The notes under the pieces are model-generated. The model was not told where the DNA came from. It saw nothing but the letters and a program-made list of their open reading frames with translations, and searched no databases. Shown here one piece after another: positions 48,031-58,589 of a stretch of DNA of 64,000 nucleotides (position 1 is the stretch's first letter; each line of letters begins with the position of its first letter). The position numbers and the translations under genes are program-made. Source of the stretch: a virus; the IMG/VR virus record IMGVR_UViG_3300047170_000049, positions 95,289 to 159,288 of that record, one strand, 5' to 3'.

Positions 48031-50640
48031 TTAATCACTTACTCGTTCGATACAAACATAACCAATATACGTTGGTGCTGCCCCACCTGCGTAGGTGTTA
48101 GTTCCTGCATCAAGAACTATTGATATGTAATCAGTATTAGACGTTAATCTAACAGTGGCTGAACCACTCTTGACTCCGTTTTCATTGGTAAATAAATAAG
48201 TATCTGGTGCGCCGTTAACCCATACGGTGTTCGTTCCTTGGGGAGTTCCAGAAGCATCCGAAGCCATTGTTACTCGGTAGATTCCAGGACGGCCTGGTGT
48301 ATATCTCCAGGGGTTTGCTCCAGCTACGGTCACTGCATTATTATCGTCATAAATCTTAGTATCAAAGTTGATTGTATTACCACCACTTACCGTTTGAGTA
48401 GACCCTATGACATATTTAACAGCCACATTATTTGTTGACGTATTACTATTGGTTACGCGAACAATCTTGAATGTGGTGCCTTGATTTGTGGAATAGTCAC
48501 TGTAGGTGGTAGCACCAGAAACTAGTACGCGAATTACATCGCCTACATCAAAATAATCTGTAACGGTCATCTTAACCGTTGAGAAGTTACCACCAGCTAA
48601 TACAACGTTAAACACGTCGAGAACGTTGGGGTCACTTGCCCCTGTACCACCAAGAACCGTTGTGTTCTTAGTTAGGTTAAATTGTTGCAAACTTTCAGCT
48701 ATTAAAGTCGCATCAGTCGTATGGAATTCTACAGCGTACATTCCTGGTGTTTGGATTGTGAATGAATCACCTAAAGCCGCATCTTGAGCTAGGGTTACAT
48801 CTGAACCAATGCTTTCAACTACGCTAGCAAAGCGCATAACAGTCGTATTTGTCGAGCCGATGCCATTGGTACCAGCTAAATTAATCTTCGATTGAGTTGT
48901 TGCGTATGCGCCTGCATACACGGCACCGTTAAAACTTGAACCACCAGTCATTTGATTGGAAGTGTCCATCCAAATAGAAACCTGGTCGCCTTTATTAAGC
49001 TGCATTACTCTGCCGCCACCACATTGTGCAGATGATATGCCTTGAGCAATTACTTTGCTTGAAGCGCCATTATTCGTGACGATAAAAACATCAACATTGC
49101 TAGCGGTCATACTTCCAGTAAAATTAAACTGGAAGGTGCAATCGTAAGGTGCGGTAAAAAACCCAGTCGATGGGTTATAAACGTTTTGACCATTAAATTC
49201 CACTGAATCAAAGAGCACGTTGGTGTTAGCACCAAATGAAGTTCCAGTTGATAGGTATGCTGAAAAAGCTAATGGCTTACGTTGAGTAATTGGATTAACT
49301 GCACCGTTGTTACTTGGTTTAGCCACTTCACGAGCAACTAATACGGCGTTACTCACTATAAGGCTAGCACCACCGCCATTAACCACTTGCATAGTGTACA
49401 CGTTAGTACCTAATGGTGGATTGAGGTCAGTGAAACGAATTGAACTAGATGGTAACAATAAGTATGAACCAGATGGAGCCGTTCCTAATTCAGATTGCTC
49501 TATCCCAATTACAGTTCCATTTCTAAGAAATTGGAATTGTGACGAAGCGAAACTACCTGAAGCGGCTTGTAAACCAACAGTAGCAGTGCCATTACCCAAA
49601 CCATCATACTGAAGCCATAAATCTACGGGTAATCCAGTTGATGTGATGGTAGCTTGAAGATTTGTTACTGGTGTAGGACTTCCAGAAGCCGTAGTAAATC
49701 CACCACTAGAGCCTGATACCATTTGAGTAGGAGCACCTGAACCAATGACGGTTGATACAAGCTCTGCGTACATATAAAAGCTAGCACTACCACCGCGAAG
49801 GTACATAGTACCTCCAGTGTTGTAGCCTTGAATGTCAAAGACGTATGTAACGCCACCGTCTAAACGATAAGTGGACTGAATTAATACTGAAGCAATGTCG
49901 CCTGAATCACTAGCGGCGTAAATTTCGCCTTGAGATTCTGATAAAAGCGTAGCGTTGGCACTTGTGTTCCAGATTCTAGCCACGGCTTCATTAGAAGCTC
50001 CGACCTGATAAATAGAAGCATTGGAGTAGACCTTGTAAATCCCGCTATATGTAGGAGTGAAGGTCAAAGCAGGACTAGTGCTGAAAGTTTGAAACGCACC
50101 GCTAATACCTGCACTTTGCGTACTAACAATACTTGACGTGTAGAAGTTAGGAGCGGTTAATACGCCGCCAACACCTGTAGCTTCCATTGCAAATGGACTT
50201 TGTAAGCCCTGTAAATAAATCGAGCTTGAATTTACACTTCCTTGAATGTCAAAAACATAAGTAGTGCCAGCAACTAATTCATAAATAGAGAAGCAGTAAA
50301 TGCTTGCGCCTCTATCACCAGTATTACCATAAATAGCCGCTTGTGACTCTTTTATAAGAGTTGCGCCACCACTAGTATTAAAGATGCGAATGTTACCATA
50401 ACCACCAGCACTGGCAGAATAAAGAAATGGTGCCGCTTCTACCTTGTACGTTCCACTTACGGAAGGAGTAAAGGTAAACGCAGGACTATTATCGAAAGTC
50501 TCGAACGTTCCTGAAGTAATTGGCGTAGTGGTATCAATAGTAACTAGATTAGAAGTAAAATTGGCAAACGCAGGGGCAAACGCCACATCGAGCGGCGTGT
50601 TAGTTGGTAGCCCCTGGTTTAATGTTAGAAAACTTTTCAC
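48031..50640 (-). CDS. Tail fibre protein with C1q/TNF-like domains, 869 aa
   Basis: Two tandem repeats at the N-terminus share FDNSPAFTFTPSVSGTYKVE / FSTSPALTFTPTYSGIYKVY and end in TTYVFDIQG / VTYVFDIQG. Around 440-570 a gC1q-like domain shows the pattern NPSTGFFTAPYDCTFQFNF with LNKGDQVSIWMD, and similar jelly rolls recur to the end. C1q-like folds trimerise and are known on phage fibres. A GTGATATA-type promoter lies just before it. Confidence 0.72.
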   Translation of the reverse strand: MKSFLTLNQGLPTNTPLDVAFAPAFANFTSNLVTIDTTTPITSGTFETFDNSPAFTFTPSVSGTYKVEAAPFLYSASAGGYGNIRIFNTSGGATLIKESQAAIYGNTGDRGASIYCFSIYELVAGTTYVFDIQGSVNSSSIYLQGLQSPFAMEATGVGGVLTAPNFYTSSIVSTQSAGISGAFQTFSTSPALTFTPTYSGIYKVYSNASIYQVGASNEAVARIWNTSANATLLSESQGEIYAASDSGDIASVLIQSTYRLDGGVTYVFDIQGYNTGGTMYLRGGSASFYMYAELVSTVIGSGAPTQMVSGSSGGFTTASGSPTPVTNLQATITSTGLPVDLWLQYDGLGNGTATVGLQAASGSFASSQFQFLRNGTVIGIEQSELGTAPSGSYLLLPSSSIRFTDLNPPLGTNVYTMQVVNGGGASLIVSNAVLVAREVAKPSNNGAVNPITQRKPLAFSAYLSTGTSFGANTNVLFDSVEFNGQNVYNPSTGFFTAPYDCTFQFNFTGSMTASNVDVFIVTNNGASSKVIAQGISSAQCGGGRVMQLNKGDQVSIWMDTSNQMTGGSSFNGAVYAGAYATTQSKINLAGTNGIGSTNTTVMRFASVVESIGSDVTLAQDAALGDSFTIQTPGMYAVEFHTTDATLIAESLQQFNLTKNTTVLGGTGASDPNVLDVFNVVLAGGNFSTVKMTVTDYFDVGDVIRVLVSGATTYSDYSTNQGTTFKIVRVTNSNTSTNNVAVKYVIGSTQTVSGGNTINFDTKIYDDNNAVTVAGANPWRYTPGRPGIYRVTMASDASGTPQGTNTVWVNGAPDTYLFTNENGVKSGSATVRLTSNTDYISIVLDAGTNTYAGGAAPTYIGYVCIERVSD

Positions 50641-50647
50641 TTAATTA

Positions 50648-50660
50648 CCTATATCACAAT
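50648..50660 (-). promoter_or_regulatory. Putative promoter, GTGATATA class, inside the tail operon
   Basis: The minus strand reads ATTGTGATATAGG about 10 nt before the 869-aa fibre start, again giving a very short leader. TAAGTTATTTCCC lies about 30 nt farther upstream and recurs before 58425. It may give extra expression of the downstream fibre, collar and lysin genes. Confidence 0.45.
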
Positions 50661-50684
50661 CTGAGGCAAAACTAGGGAAATAAC

Positions 50685-53600
50685 TTAGTTAATTCCTAAT
50701 AATTGTTTGCCATCGACGAGGATTTGACTTTGAGATAATACGATACCAATTTTGTAGACGGCGCTGCCAGATGCTGAAGGTGCAGTGGTTGAGAAACCGC
50801 CTCCATCGACAACATACACTGCGTGACCAATGTCTGCAGTGCTGAAGAGCGAATCCCCAGATTGGAGTGCATAAATACCTTGCATGGTGGTCGCAACGTT
50901 AGTTCCACTAGTACCAGCACCTGAAGCTGCTAATCCAATTGCCCAGAAGGTTAAATTAGAAGCTGCGTTAGAAGCTTGTGCTCTATACAATTCAGCGGCA
51001 GTTTGACCTAAAGCATTAATACCAAAGATTACTGCGTAGGTCGTATTAGCGGTCACTGTTTCGCCAAGTGGATAGTTAGCAGATACCGTTCCAGCACCAG
51101 CAACGGACAATTGATTGCTGCCGTTGAGTACGATGGTCGTATTATCAATTTGTACGGCCAAACCAGCGCTTGTAGTTGTAAGTGCGCTTGTTGGGTCGTT
51201 TTGAACAACTAAGCTTCCAGGTGTAGCTAGTAATGAAGCATCCCCAGGAGTTACGTCAACGTTCTGACCAGTTTGGGTTAGACCGTTTCTGAAGATTAAA
51301 GGCATTACAGAGCTAAACTTGCTCCATAAGATATTGCTTGTACCAATTGTGATTGGTGCGATGGTTGTTTGAACAAATGCTGTTCCAGCATACGCCGTAC
51401 CTTCATCAACAAATACTGCCGCGGCTACTAATTCGGTGCCAGTGCTTGCATCTAATGCGCGAGTCCATGTGCTTGCATTAACAATGTATATGCCGTTATC
51501 AGTTTGTGCAGTTTGACCTGAAACTAATACGCGGTCGCCAGCAATTAATGAAACTCCATCAATAGTTTGTGGACCACTTAGCGTTATGTTGGAGTCTGCA
51601 TTAGCCCGTACTGGATTTTTCCATGCAATACCTTGTGCGATACTATCAACATAATTCTTGGTAGCTGCATCTTGCGCTGAAGTTGGGTCAGCAAGGTTAT
51701 TAATTTGGTTTGAGTTCATGTTAACAGCGCCAGAGAATGAACCCGTTGTAGCTGTTAAAGCGGCTACGGCGATATTACCTGAACTATCTCGTTCAACTAA
51801 TGTTGAAGGAGTAGCGGCAGCGGTAGCTGAATCGACTTCAGTCACTGCATTAGCTACGTCGGCGGCAGTTTTACCACCTACGAAAGCGACCGTGGTAACG
51901 GCTGTTCCTGCAGTGGCAGGAGAAGTAACGTCACCAGCTAATCCACTAATACCAGTTGAGACTGGAAGAGCAAGTTGTGAATCGTAAACGACCACGAACA
52001 TTGCATTGGTATTCTTAGGACGGGTTTCGCTTGATTCGCCATAAGCTTGAGTGGAGTTATATCCAGGGGCACTGTTACCACCACCGCCTGAACCACCACC
52101 TACAGGAGCATCTGTGTATTGGGTCGTGTACAAGTTGTGAGCATGGCTTTCAACTGCGAAAGCTTGAGTCGAACCAACGTTGTCGCCTGCAGAACCGCCA
52201 TTAGTAGCGGTACGGCTTGCAGCATCAGGGTCGTTACCTGCACCATGGTCCCAACCTCGGATAAACATACCGCGATAGTCAGGGAGGTTAAAGGTAGTGC
52301 TACCATCGCCGACACCGTAATTGGTGCCTATAGCTGCGAATAGTAAGCTGTATGTGGTACGAGAAACGGCAGAACCGTCACACTCTAATGTTCCAGGAGG
52401 CACTGCACCCATACCGACTTGAAGTATTTGACCAACAATCGCTACAGGAGTGGTGTTGTTATTATAAAGAAGACTAATCCAAGCGCCGCCTTCGTAGATT
52501 CGAGCGTAACCGAGAGTAGTATCGTAATAACACCAACCGTTTTGTGGACTGGAAGGAGCACTTGCAAGTTGTGCAAGGTTCAATGAGCCAGTCATTGTGG
52601 TTGAGCCGTCTAGAGCTAAGTCTGCAGTAGCATGACCACCGAGATGACCTGAACCGTCGTAAGCAACTAAGCTTCCAGGAGTAGGGGTTGTTGCAGCGGC
52701 AGCAACTTCATCGACCGTACTAGCGATAGTAGAAGCAGATTTACCACCGACTGTTAATACGGTTGTGGTAGCAACGCCTGATGTTTCAGTTGAAGTGACA
52801 TCGCCAGTAATACCAGTGATACCAGTCGCAATGGGTAGAGCCATTTGACTGTCGTAGATAATACCGAACATTGCACTTAAGTTCTTAGGACGTGTTTCGT
52901 TACCGCCATAAAAACCAGTTGGGGGATTACCTAAGAAAGCTCCAGTAGCTCCAAATAAAGTGCTTCCGCTAGTTCCACCACTACCGTTGTATAAAGGTGG
53001 CAATGAATGGTCGTGGCTTATAACTTGGTCAGCTTGATAAGAACCGACGTTATCGCCTGAAGCACCACCGTTTACGGAAGTACGAGAAGCTGCATCGGGG
53101 TCATGACCAGCACCATGGTCCCAACCTCTGATGAAGTAACCTCTGAAGTCAGGTAAGTTAAATGTGGTTGAACCATCACCGACACCGTATGAAGTGCCAA
53201 TGGCCATGAATAATTGTTGATAAGTAGTACGACTGACTGCAGAGCCATCACACTCTAATACGCCTGAAGGTACAGCGCCGAAGCCTAATTGAACGATTTG
53301 ACCTACGATAGCGACTGGTGTCGTATTGTTATTATAAAGTAAGCTAATCCAAGCTCCACCTTCATAAATACGAGCATAACCTAATGTGGTGTCGTAATAC
53401 GCTTGACCGTTGAATGGTGAAGAAGGTGCAGAGGCAAGTTGAGCTAGTGCAATTGCACCAGTCATTGGACGGCTACCATCTAGGGGAAGGTCTAATGAAG
53501 CATCCCCAGTGATAGAAGCGGTAATTATGTTGGCAGAGAAATTACCTGAGCTATCTCTTTCAACTAATGTTGAAGGAGTATCTGCATCGGTAGCTGTTGA

Positions 53601-55175
53601 TACGGCTACTGCAGCGGCAGCAACGGCAGCGGCTAATTGTCCACCGACCTGAACGACGGTAGCTGTAGCAGCACCTGGGCCACTTGCAGTAACATCGCCA
53701 TTTAATGATGTGATAGCTGAACCTGATACGCCTGCTAATGCAGTGTCGATACCAGTCAATGCACCCTTAACGGTAGGCGCTGAAGGTGTGAAGTTCGTAT
53801 AAGAATCATCATCACCAATTAAAGTAGAACCTGCCGTTGGAGAAGTTTCGCTAGCGAGAGTTGCTAGGGTAGCCGCTTCGGTAGCAGCGTCTTGAGTATC
53901 AACATAATTCTTTGTAGCAGCATCTTGAGCGTTAGTAGGATTTTGAACGTTTACGATTGGAGTAGAGTTCATATCCAATTCGAGGGCTTGAACTAATACT
54001 TTACCTCTAGTGCCAGTACCAGTAGGAGCGGCAGTTGTTAAACTAATGCTACCTGAATTAGAGTTGGCAGTTGAAGGAGGTGTGGTTTGGATTGTAACAC
54101 CAAGACTTGCGCCTGATGCGTCCGTACCAGCCAACAATAGTAATTGGCCCATTTCAGAGGTTAATGAACCAATGTCATTACCTGCACCGTCATTGACGAA
54201 GAAGTTAGCAGCGTCAACGCTGATGAAAGGTAGTGCGGTAGAACCAATTGCGCGTGTGCCGATTGCACCAGGGAGTAGGTCTTGGTTCAATGCTGTAGGT
54301 GAAGTTAAGTTGCTTAAGCTTTGATTAGCTGCATCTGAGCTAACACCAGCTAAAGCCAAATCAATCGCAGTTAAAGCACCTTTGACGGTAGCTGTAAGTG
54401 GAGTGAAGTGTGTATATGAGTTGTCATCACCAATTAAAGTAGAACCTGCATTAGGTGCAGTGGACGAAGCGAGTTCGGCCATTGAGTCATAATTGGTTTG
54501 TAAGTAGTTGAGAGTAACAGCGTCTTGAGCGGCTGCAGGGTCAGCAAGGTTATTAATTTGGTTAGCGCCCATGTTAATAGCGCCAGACATTGTACCGCCT
54601 GCCAAAGCTAAGTCTTCAGTAGCATGTCCACCTAATTCTCCTGAACCATTATATGCAGCGAGAACATTAGGAGTGCCGCCAGCGGAATGCGAATTGGCAA
54701 CGGCGGCAGTTGCGGAAGCGACGTTGGCTGCACTTTGACCACCAACCGAGTTGACAGTAGCAACGGAAGAGCCAGGACCCATTGCTGATACATCACCAGT
54801 CAATGCGCTGATACCACCACCAACTACTGAAGCTAGGGCAGCGTCGATTGCGGTAAGGGCACCTTTAACCGTGGTCGTTAATGGAGTAAAGTTTGTATAA
54901 GAATTATCATCGCCTACGAGCATTGAGCCTGAAGAGCCCGATACTGCATTAGCTAGGTCAGCTACACGAGTATAAATGCCATCATGTAAGTGGTAAGACG
55001 AATCGAGGTTCGTACCATTTTGAACATTAAGTAATCTTAGGGCAATAGCTGATGTTAACTGCGTCCCAGAGAGACCACCAACGTATATTGAATTCGTCAC
55101 CAAGTCGTTTGCGGTCAAATCGACGTTGGCAATCAAGCCATTCAATACCTGTGCTAATTTAGTTATTTGTGCCAT
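50685..55175 (-). CDS. Giant repeat-containing tail fibre with two collar domains, 1496 aa
   Basis: The N-terminus to about 600 has repeated blocks (TLIGDDNSYTHFTPLTATVK-type three times; GGTMSGAINMGANQINNLAD-type spacers). Two nearly identical tail-collar units follow (GAVPSGVLECDGSAVSRTTY and GAVPPGTLECDGSAVSRTTY, each with FNLPD and FIRGWDHGAG). Near the end NITLSGPQTIDGVSLIAGD is a motif widely seen in phage fibre tips. The repeats suggest growth by duplication. Expected on the outer part of the tail, contacting the host surface. Confidence 0.8.
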   Translation of the reverse strand: MAQITKLAQVLNGLIANVDLTANDLVTNSIYVGGLSGTQLTSAIALRLLNVQNGTNLDSSYHLHDGIYTRVADLANAVSGSSGSMLVGDDNSYTNFTPLTTTVKGALTAIDAALASVVGGGISALTGDVSAMGPGSSVATVNSVGGQSAANVASATAAVANSHSAGGTPNVLAAYNGSGELGGHATEDLALAGGTMSGAINMGANQINNLADPAAAQDAVTLNYLQTNYDSMAELASSTAPNAGSTLIGDDNSYTHFTPLTATVKGALTAIDLALAGVSSDAANQSLSNLTSPTALNQDLLPGAIGTRAIGSTALPFISVDAANFFVNDGAGNDIGSLTSEMGQLLLLAGTDASGASLGVTIQTTPPSTANSNSGSISLTTAAPTGTGTRGKVLVQALELDMNSTPIVNVQNPTNAQDAATKNYVDTQDAATEAATLATLASETSPTAGSTLIGDDDSYTNFTPSAPTVKGALTGIDTALAGVSGSAITSLNGDVTASGPGAATATVVQVGGQLAAAVAAAAVAVSTATDADTPSTLVERDSSGNFSANIITASITGDASLDLPLDGSRPMTGAIALAQLASAPSSPFNGQAYYDTTLGYARIYEGGAWISLLYNNNTTPVAIVGQIVQLGFGAVPSGVLECDGSAVSRTTYQQLFMAIGTSYGVGDGSTTFNLPDFRGYFIRGWDHGAGHDPDAASRTSVNGGASGDNVGSYQADQVISHDHSLPPLYNGSGGTSGSTLFGATGAFLGNPPTGFYGGNETRPKNLSAMFGIIYDSQMALPIATGITGITGDVTSTETSGVATTTVLTVGGKSASTIASTVDEVAAAATTPTPGSLVAYDGSGHLGGHATADLALDGSTTMTGSLNLAQLASAPSSPQNGWCYYDTTLGYARIYEGGAWISLLYNNNTTPVAIVGQILQVGMGAVPPGTLECDGSAVSRTTYSLLFAAIGTNYGVGDGSTTFNLPDYRGMFIRGWDHGAGNDPDAASRTATNGGSAGDNVGSTQAFAVESHAHNLYTTQYTDAPVGGGSGGGGNSAPGYNSTQAYGESSETRPKNTNAMFVVVYDSQLALPVSTGISGLAGDVTSPATAGTAVTTVAFVGGKTAADVANAVTEVDSATAAATPSTLVERDSSGNIAVAALTATTGSFSGAVNMNSNQINNLADPTSAQDAATKNYVDSIAQGIAWKNPVRANADSNITLSGPQTIDGVSLIAGDRVLVSGQTAQTDNGIYIVNASTWTRALDASTGTELVAAAVFVDEGTAYAGTAFVQTTIAPITIGTSNILWSKFSSVMPLIFRNGLTQTGQNVDVTPGDASLLATPGSLVVQNDPTSALTTTSAGLAVQIDNTTIVLNGSNQLSVAGAGTVSANYPLGETVTANTTYAVIFGINALGQTAAELYRAQASNAASNLTFWAIGLAASGAGTSGTNVATTMQGIYALQSGDSLFSTADIGHAVYVVDGGGFSTTAPSASGSAVYKIGIVLSQSQILVDGKQLLGIN

Positions 55176-55259
55176 TTTTAATACCTATCCTTAAAGTTGC
55201 AATGATACTTAAATCATTAAGATTATTGCCTAAGTTGTTCATTTCACTGATAAAAAATC

Positions 55260-58136
55260 TTATAACTGACCCACAAAATGAGGTTGGAAATAAAGGTTGT
55301 TGCCATCGACCACACCGACAATAACCACATTAAATCCAGTAGGATAGGTGGGTGTTGAGGGTGGAGTAGAGGTCATAACGCCTGGGGTTTGACTCAAATA
55401 GAGGTATGCTCCGTGCGTAAATCCACTAAGGATTGCAGGGATATAGCCGCTATAGGCCACTAAGCCTGATGCGCTGTTAGCGATTGAGTTAACGGTTACT
55501 CCAATGACTCGACTTTGGTTGGCCACTGAGCCCGTAGCGGGTGCAATGTTACCAGGTGAAGGCGAGTAGACTGGAGTGCCTGCAGGGATAGTTGAGCCTG
55601 AAGTATTAACACAAGTCTTGCTGAGGTAGTTTTGGCCTGAACCTGCCACCAAAGCGTTAAGCGTTGCGGTAATGTCCGTATCAATGCTATTTCCTACAAA
55701 GTGTAAGTCATGGCTGTTATCGACATAGAGACCGTCTTGGCCAGAAGCTAATGGGGAAGAGCTTACTGGAGTGAGTTGAAGTCCAGTGGGGTCGATTACG
55801 CCTGTTACTTCAATGTCACCATTGAATATTGCGGCCTTCTCTGAGCCTGAAGCTGTGATGGTTACTGGTTGTCCAGGTACGTTCGCGATGGTATTTCCAC
55901 CGTTGTAGGCATTTTGGAGTGAACCGCCACCTGCCGTAGAGTTAATCGTAACTCCGTTAGCACCAGGGGTTAGAGTAATGTTCGAGCCTGCTACTAAAGA
56001 TTTGAACTGAGCATCGGTGCCAGACACGCCTGCAGCAATTCCAACACCCGTACCAAGGTTAGAGATGGTAGCAATGCCACCGCCTCCACCACCACCGCTT
56101 GAATTATTGCCGCCGATGGTAGCAATACGGAAGTGAACGCGTGAATCATTAGGTAATGCGTAGTTAAATGAGATGTGCTGGTTATCAATTGCAATCCAGT
56201 CGGCACTTCCACCTTGGGTCTTATAAAGTTGGTTGAGGTAAACTTGTAAGAAACCCGCTGAAGGCGAGAAGAACTGAGGATTATTACTGTCACGCGTATT
56301 ATTTGGAAGCGTGATGCTGGTATTAGCTGCTAATCCAGTGGGGTAATAAATCTCTTCGTCATAAACTGGAGTTGAAATCGTCTGGTCAATCTTACCTATG
56401 GCTTGTGTGAGGTTTTGACCATCGGTAACGACTGTTAATGGACGAGTGGAGTATTGAGAATAAATAGGAGTTGAGTCAGTTTCACTCGTCGAACCAATGT
56501 ATTGTAGGGTTTGACTTGAAACGTGGTCATCAATGTTGATGCTTTCGCCTTGGTTTAGAGCGCCAAAGTTACGGATATAGATTTTAGCTGTATCGGCAAC
56601 TGTACCACCTGAGCTTGAACCATCTGCATCACCAGTTTGAATGTAAGTGAATGATGTGGTTGTGGGCACGGTAGCAACGTTGAATTGACCGTCGTATGTG
56701 GTATCGGCCACACCAGCAATCTCTACGGTTTGTCCCACGGGAATGTTATGTGGGGCAGCGGTGACAACGGTGGTAATACCGCTTGCACGACTAATACTGG
56801 AAATCGTCGCCGTATTAAATGCGAAGTCATCACGTTTGAAGAACCAATAAGTATTAGCTGATGCAGGAACATTAACTGGGTCTGCAACGGCCATGGTGTA
56901 ATTCTGGATTGACTTTGTAGCTTGGTCGAATGTGGTTACGCCTGTGTAACCCTTATCGAGAGTAATCACTGCACCAGTAATGTCAGTGATTTTACGCCAT
57001 ACTGAGATGTCGCCACCCTTTGGTTTAATCCAATCGCCTACGGAAATATTCAATACGGTTCCTAAACCTTGTACGGTCACTGAACCATTGGTGAATGTGA
57101 ATTCATTGGAGGGTTGGAAGTCAATATCACGTTGGAGTGAGATGTAACCGACTTGTTGGTCTAAGAGGTTAAGTGAACCTGGAGCGATTTGATAAATCAA
57201 ATCACCCGTAATGGACTTAACGAATAAGTCTGAAGTCCATGAGATTTGCCCTGGAGTAACGTTTGAGTGGACAAATACGCCTGCACCGTCGATTAACGAG
57301 TCATTGGAGTCTTGCCAGTCAGTGAATACGCTGATGCCTGTAGCTTGCGTAGAACCGTTTGTGTACCAGTAAGCGCCGCCGTTCAATTGCTTGAGCACGG
57401 TCATTACTGCGTCCATCCATTGCTTGAAATTGGTCAAGTCCCAATCACCGCCTACGAATGGGTCAGCGGCTGAACTACCAGAAATGGTCAATGGATTTTC
57501 TAATGCAGGATTGAATACGAAGGTGTTGTTTGGATTAGGTGTAGCGCCACCAGTTCCAAGACGAAATAAGCTTTGTTTACAATTAGTGATTTCTAAGATT
57601 TGGTTTGACGCATTAGTTTGTACGATAGCGATAGGCGCATTAGTTCCAAAGCCAGTCGTATTAATAACGAATTGGTAGTTTAATACGATACCAGTTGGAA
57701 CGGTACGAGTGAATTCGACTTTAGCGTCAACGTCCCAAAATGAAAGCAAGTCATCTGTGCTCGAATCAGTTGCTTTAGAGAACTGAACGGCAATGTAGTT
57801 AGTGGAGTTAGCAGTGAAAGAGCCTGTTACTTTCGTATTAGCTGAGTTGAGTTGTTCAGGATTAGTTCCAGGTGCGACGCGAAGAAATGAACCATTGGGG
57901 TCGGTGGGTATCGTTACGATTGCACCGTCAACACTGACCTGTAGGGAAGCTGCAGGAGCATTGATTGCCGTGGGTGTGTTGATTAAGGTGAAGCCCGACA
58001 AGATGTAAGGCGTGTCATTCTGGAAGATTTCCCAAAGGGTTTTAAAGTCATAGATGACGCCATCTTCGATTTCTCGAATCATGGGCACATCGACTCTAAG
58101 CTGTGATAACCAATTGATAGACTGTTTGACTGCCAT
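55260..58136 (-). CDS. Large tail or baseplate-associated protein, 958 aa
   Basis: The start IREIEDGVIYDFKTLWEIFQ followed by PYILSGFTL is typical of N-terminal virion-attachment parts of fibres. The middle is beta-rich with repeated shaft-like strands. The end, CVNTSGSTIPAGTPVYSPSP followed by IGVTVNSIANSASG, is a decoration-protein-like domain found at fibre ends. Likely the proximal member of the fibre set. Confidence 0.72.
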   Translation of the reverse strand: MAVKQSINWLSQLRVDVPMIREIEDGVIYDFKTLWEIFQNDTPYILSGFTLINTPTAINAPAASLQVSVDGAIVTIPTDPNGSFLRVAPGTNPEQLNSANTKVTGSFTANSTNYIAVQFSKATDSSTDDLLSFWDVDAKVEFTRTVPTGIVLNYQFVINTTGFGTNAPIAIVQTNASNQILEITNCKQSLFRLGTGGATPNPNNTFVFNPALENPLTISGSSAADPFVGGDWDLTNFKQWMDAVMTVLKQLNGGAYWYTNGSTQATGISVFTDWQDSNDSLIDGAGVFVHSNVTPGQISWTSDLFVKSITGDLIYQIAPGSLNLLDQQVGYISLQRDIDFQPSNEFTFTNGSVTVQGLGTVLNISVGDWIKPKGGDISVWRKITDITGAVITLDKGYTGVTTFDQATKSIQNYTMAVADPVNVPASANTYWFFKRDDFAFNTATISSISRASGITTVVTAAPHNIPVGQTVEIAGVADTTYDGQFNVATVPTTTSFTYIQTGDADGSSSGGTVADTAKIYIRNFGALNQGESINIDDHVSSQTLQYIGSTSETDSTPIYSQYSTRPLTVVTDGQNLTQAIGKIDQTISTPVYDEEIYYPTGLAANTSITLPNNTRDSNNPQFFSPSAGFLQVYLNQLYKTQGGSADWIAIDNQHISFNYALPNDSRVHFRIATIGGNNSSGGGGGGGIATISNLGTGVGIAAGVSGTDAQFKSLVAGSNITLTPGANGVTINSTAGGGSLQNAYNGGNTIANVPGQPVTITASGSEKAAIFNGDIEVTGVIDPTGLQLTPVSSSPLASGQDGLYVDNSHDLHFVGNSIDTDITATLNALVAGSGQNYLSKTCVNTSGSTIPAGTPVYSPSPGNIAPATGSVANQSRVIGVTVNSIANSASGLVAYSGYIPAILSGFTHGAYLYLSQTPGVMTSTPPSTPTYPTGFNVVIVGVVDGNNLYFQPHFVGQL

Positions 58137-58146
58137 AATTAAATCC

Positions 58147-58425
58147 TTAAACCGTTAAATCGCAAGTAATGACAAGTGGGTTGTAAGCGGGTTGGCCGCA
58201 TTTCATGCAAGAAGGTGGGACGGTCCCACCCCACATGCCTGGTGGGTATTGATGCTGACACGGGCCATAAATAGGCTGAAGCTGCACTGGGTGAATATGA
58301 TTATGAAAAGGCTGCGCTTGTCTAAGTACCTGAATTAATTGGTCTTTTGCTTCAATGACTTGCTGCAGAGTCTTGATTTGTTCTTGCAATAGCGCAACGG
58401 TGTCTAGATTTTCTTTAGAGTCCAT
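58147..58425 (-). CDS. Small coiled-coil protein with Cys/His motif, 92 aa
   Basis: Residues 8-36 are a coiled coil (VALLQEQIKTLQQVIEAKDQ). The second half is His/Pro/Gln-rich (FHNHIHPVQLQPIYGPCQHQ) and holds CMKC, a possible zinc site. It is the first gene of the minus-strand tail operon and might be a fibre-assembly or attachment factor. Not recognised. Confidence 0.55.
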   Translation of the reverse strand: MDSKENLDTVALLQEQIKTLQQVIEAKDQLIQVLRQAQPFHNHIHPVQLQPIYGPCQHQYPPGMWGGTVPPSCMKCGQPAYNPLVITCDLTV

Positions 58426-58521
58426 AATTTACCTTAAATATAGAGAAGCAGAGATGGTGGGAAATAACTACATTAAGATTTTAAGCTAACTACTTAATAT
58501 CATTATGTTTTAATTTTCTTC

Positions 58522-58548
58522 TAAAGTTTCTTTTGAACTTACCGATAG
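58522..58548 (+). promoter_or_regulatory. Sigma-28 (FliA)-type promoter
   Basis: TAAAGTTT (58522-58529), 11 nt, ACCGATAG (58541-58548). The -35 is perfect and six of eight -10 bases match the FliA consensus GCCGATAA. It lies about 42 nt before the 155-aa gene and is divergent from the tail operon. Confidence 0.75.
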
Positions 58549-58589
58549 GATATATGTAGGGCATAACAACAAACATTAAAAGGTGGGAT

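Noticed and set aside
51658-54324. Plus-strand open frames opposite the giant fibre gene
   Set aside because: They are Ala/Val/Thr-rich shadows of a repetitive minus-strand gene without ribosome sites, and no promoter points into them.
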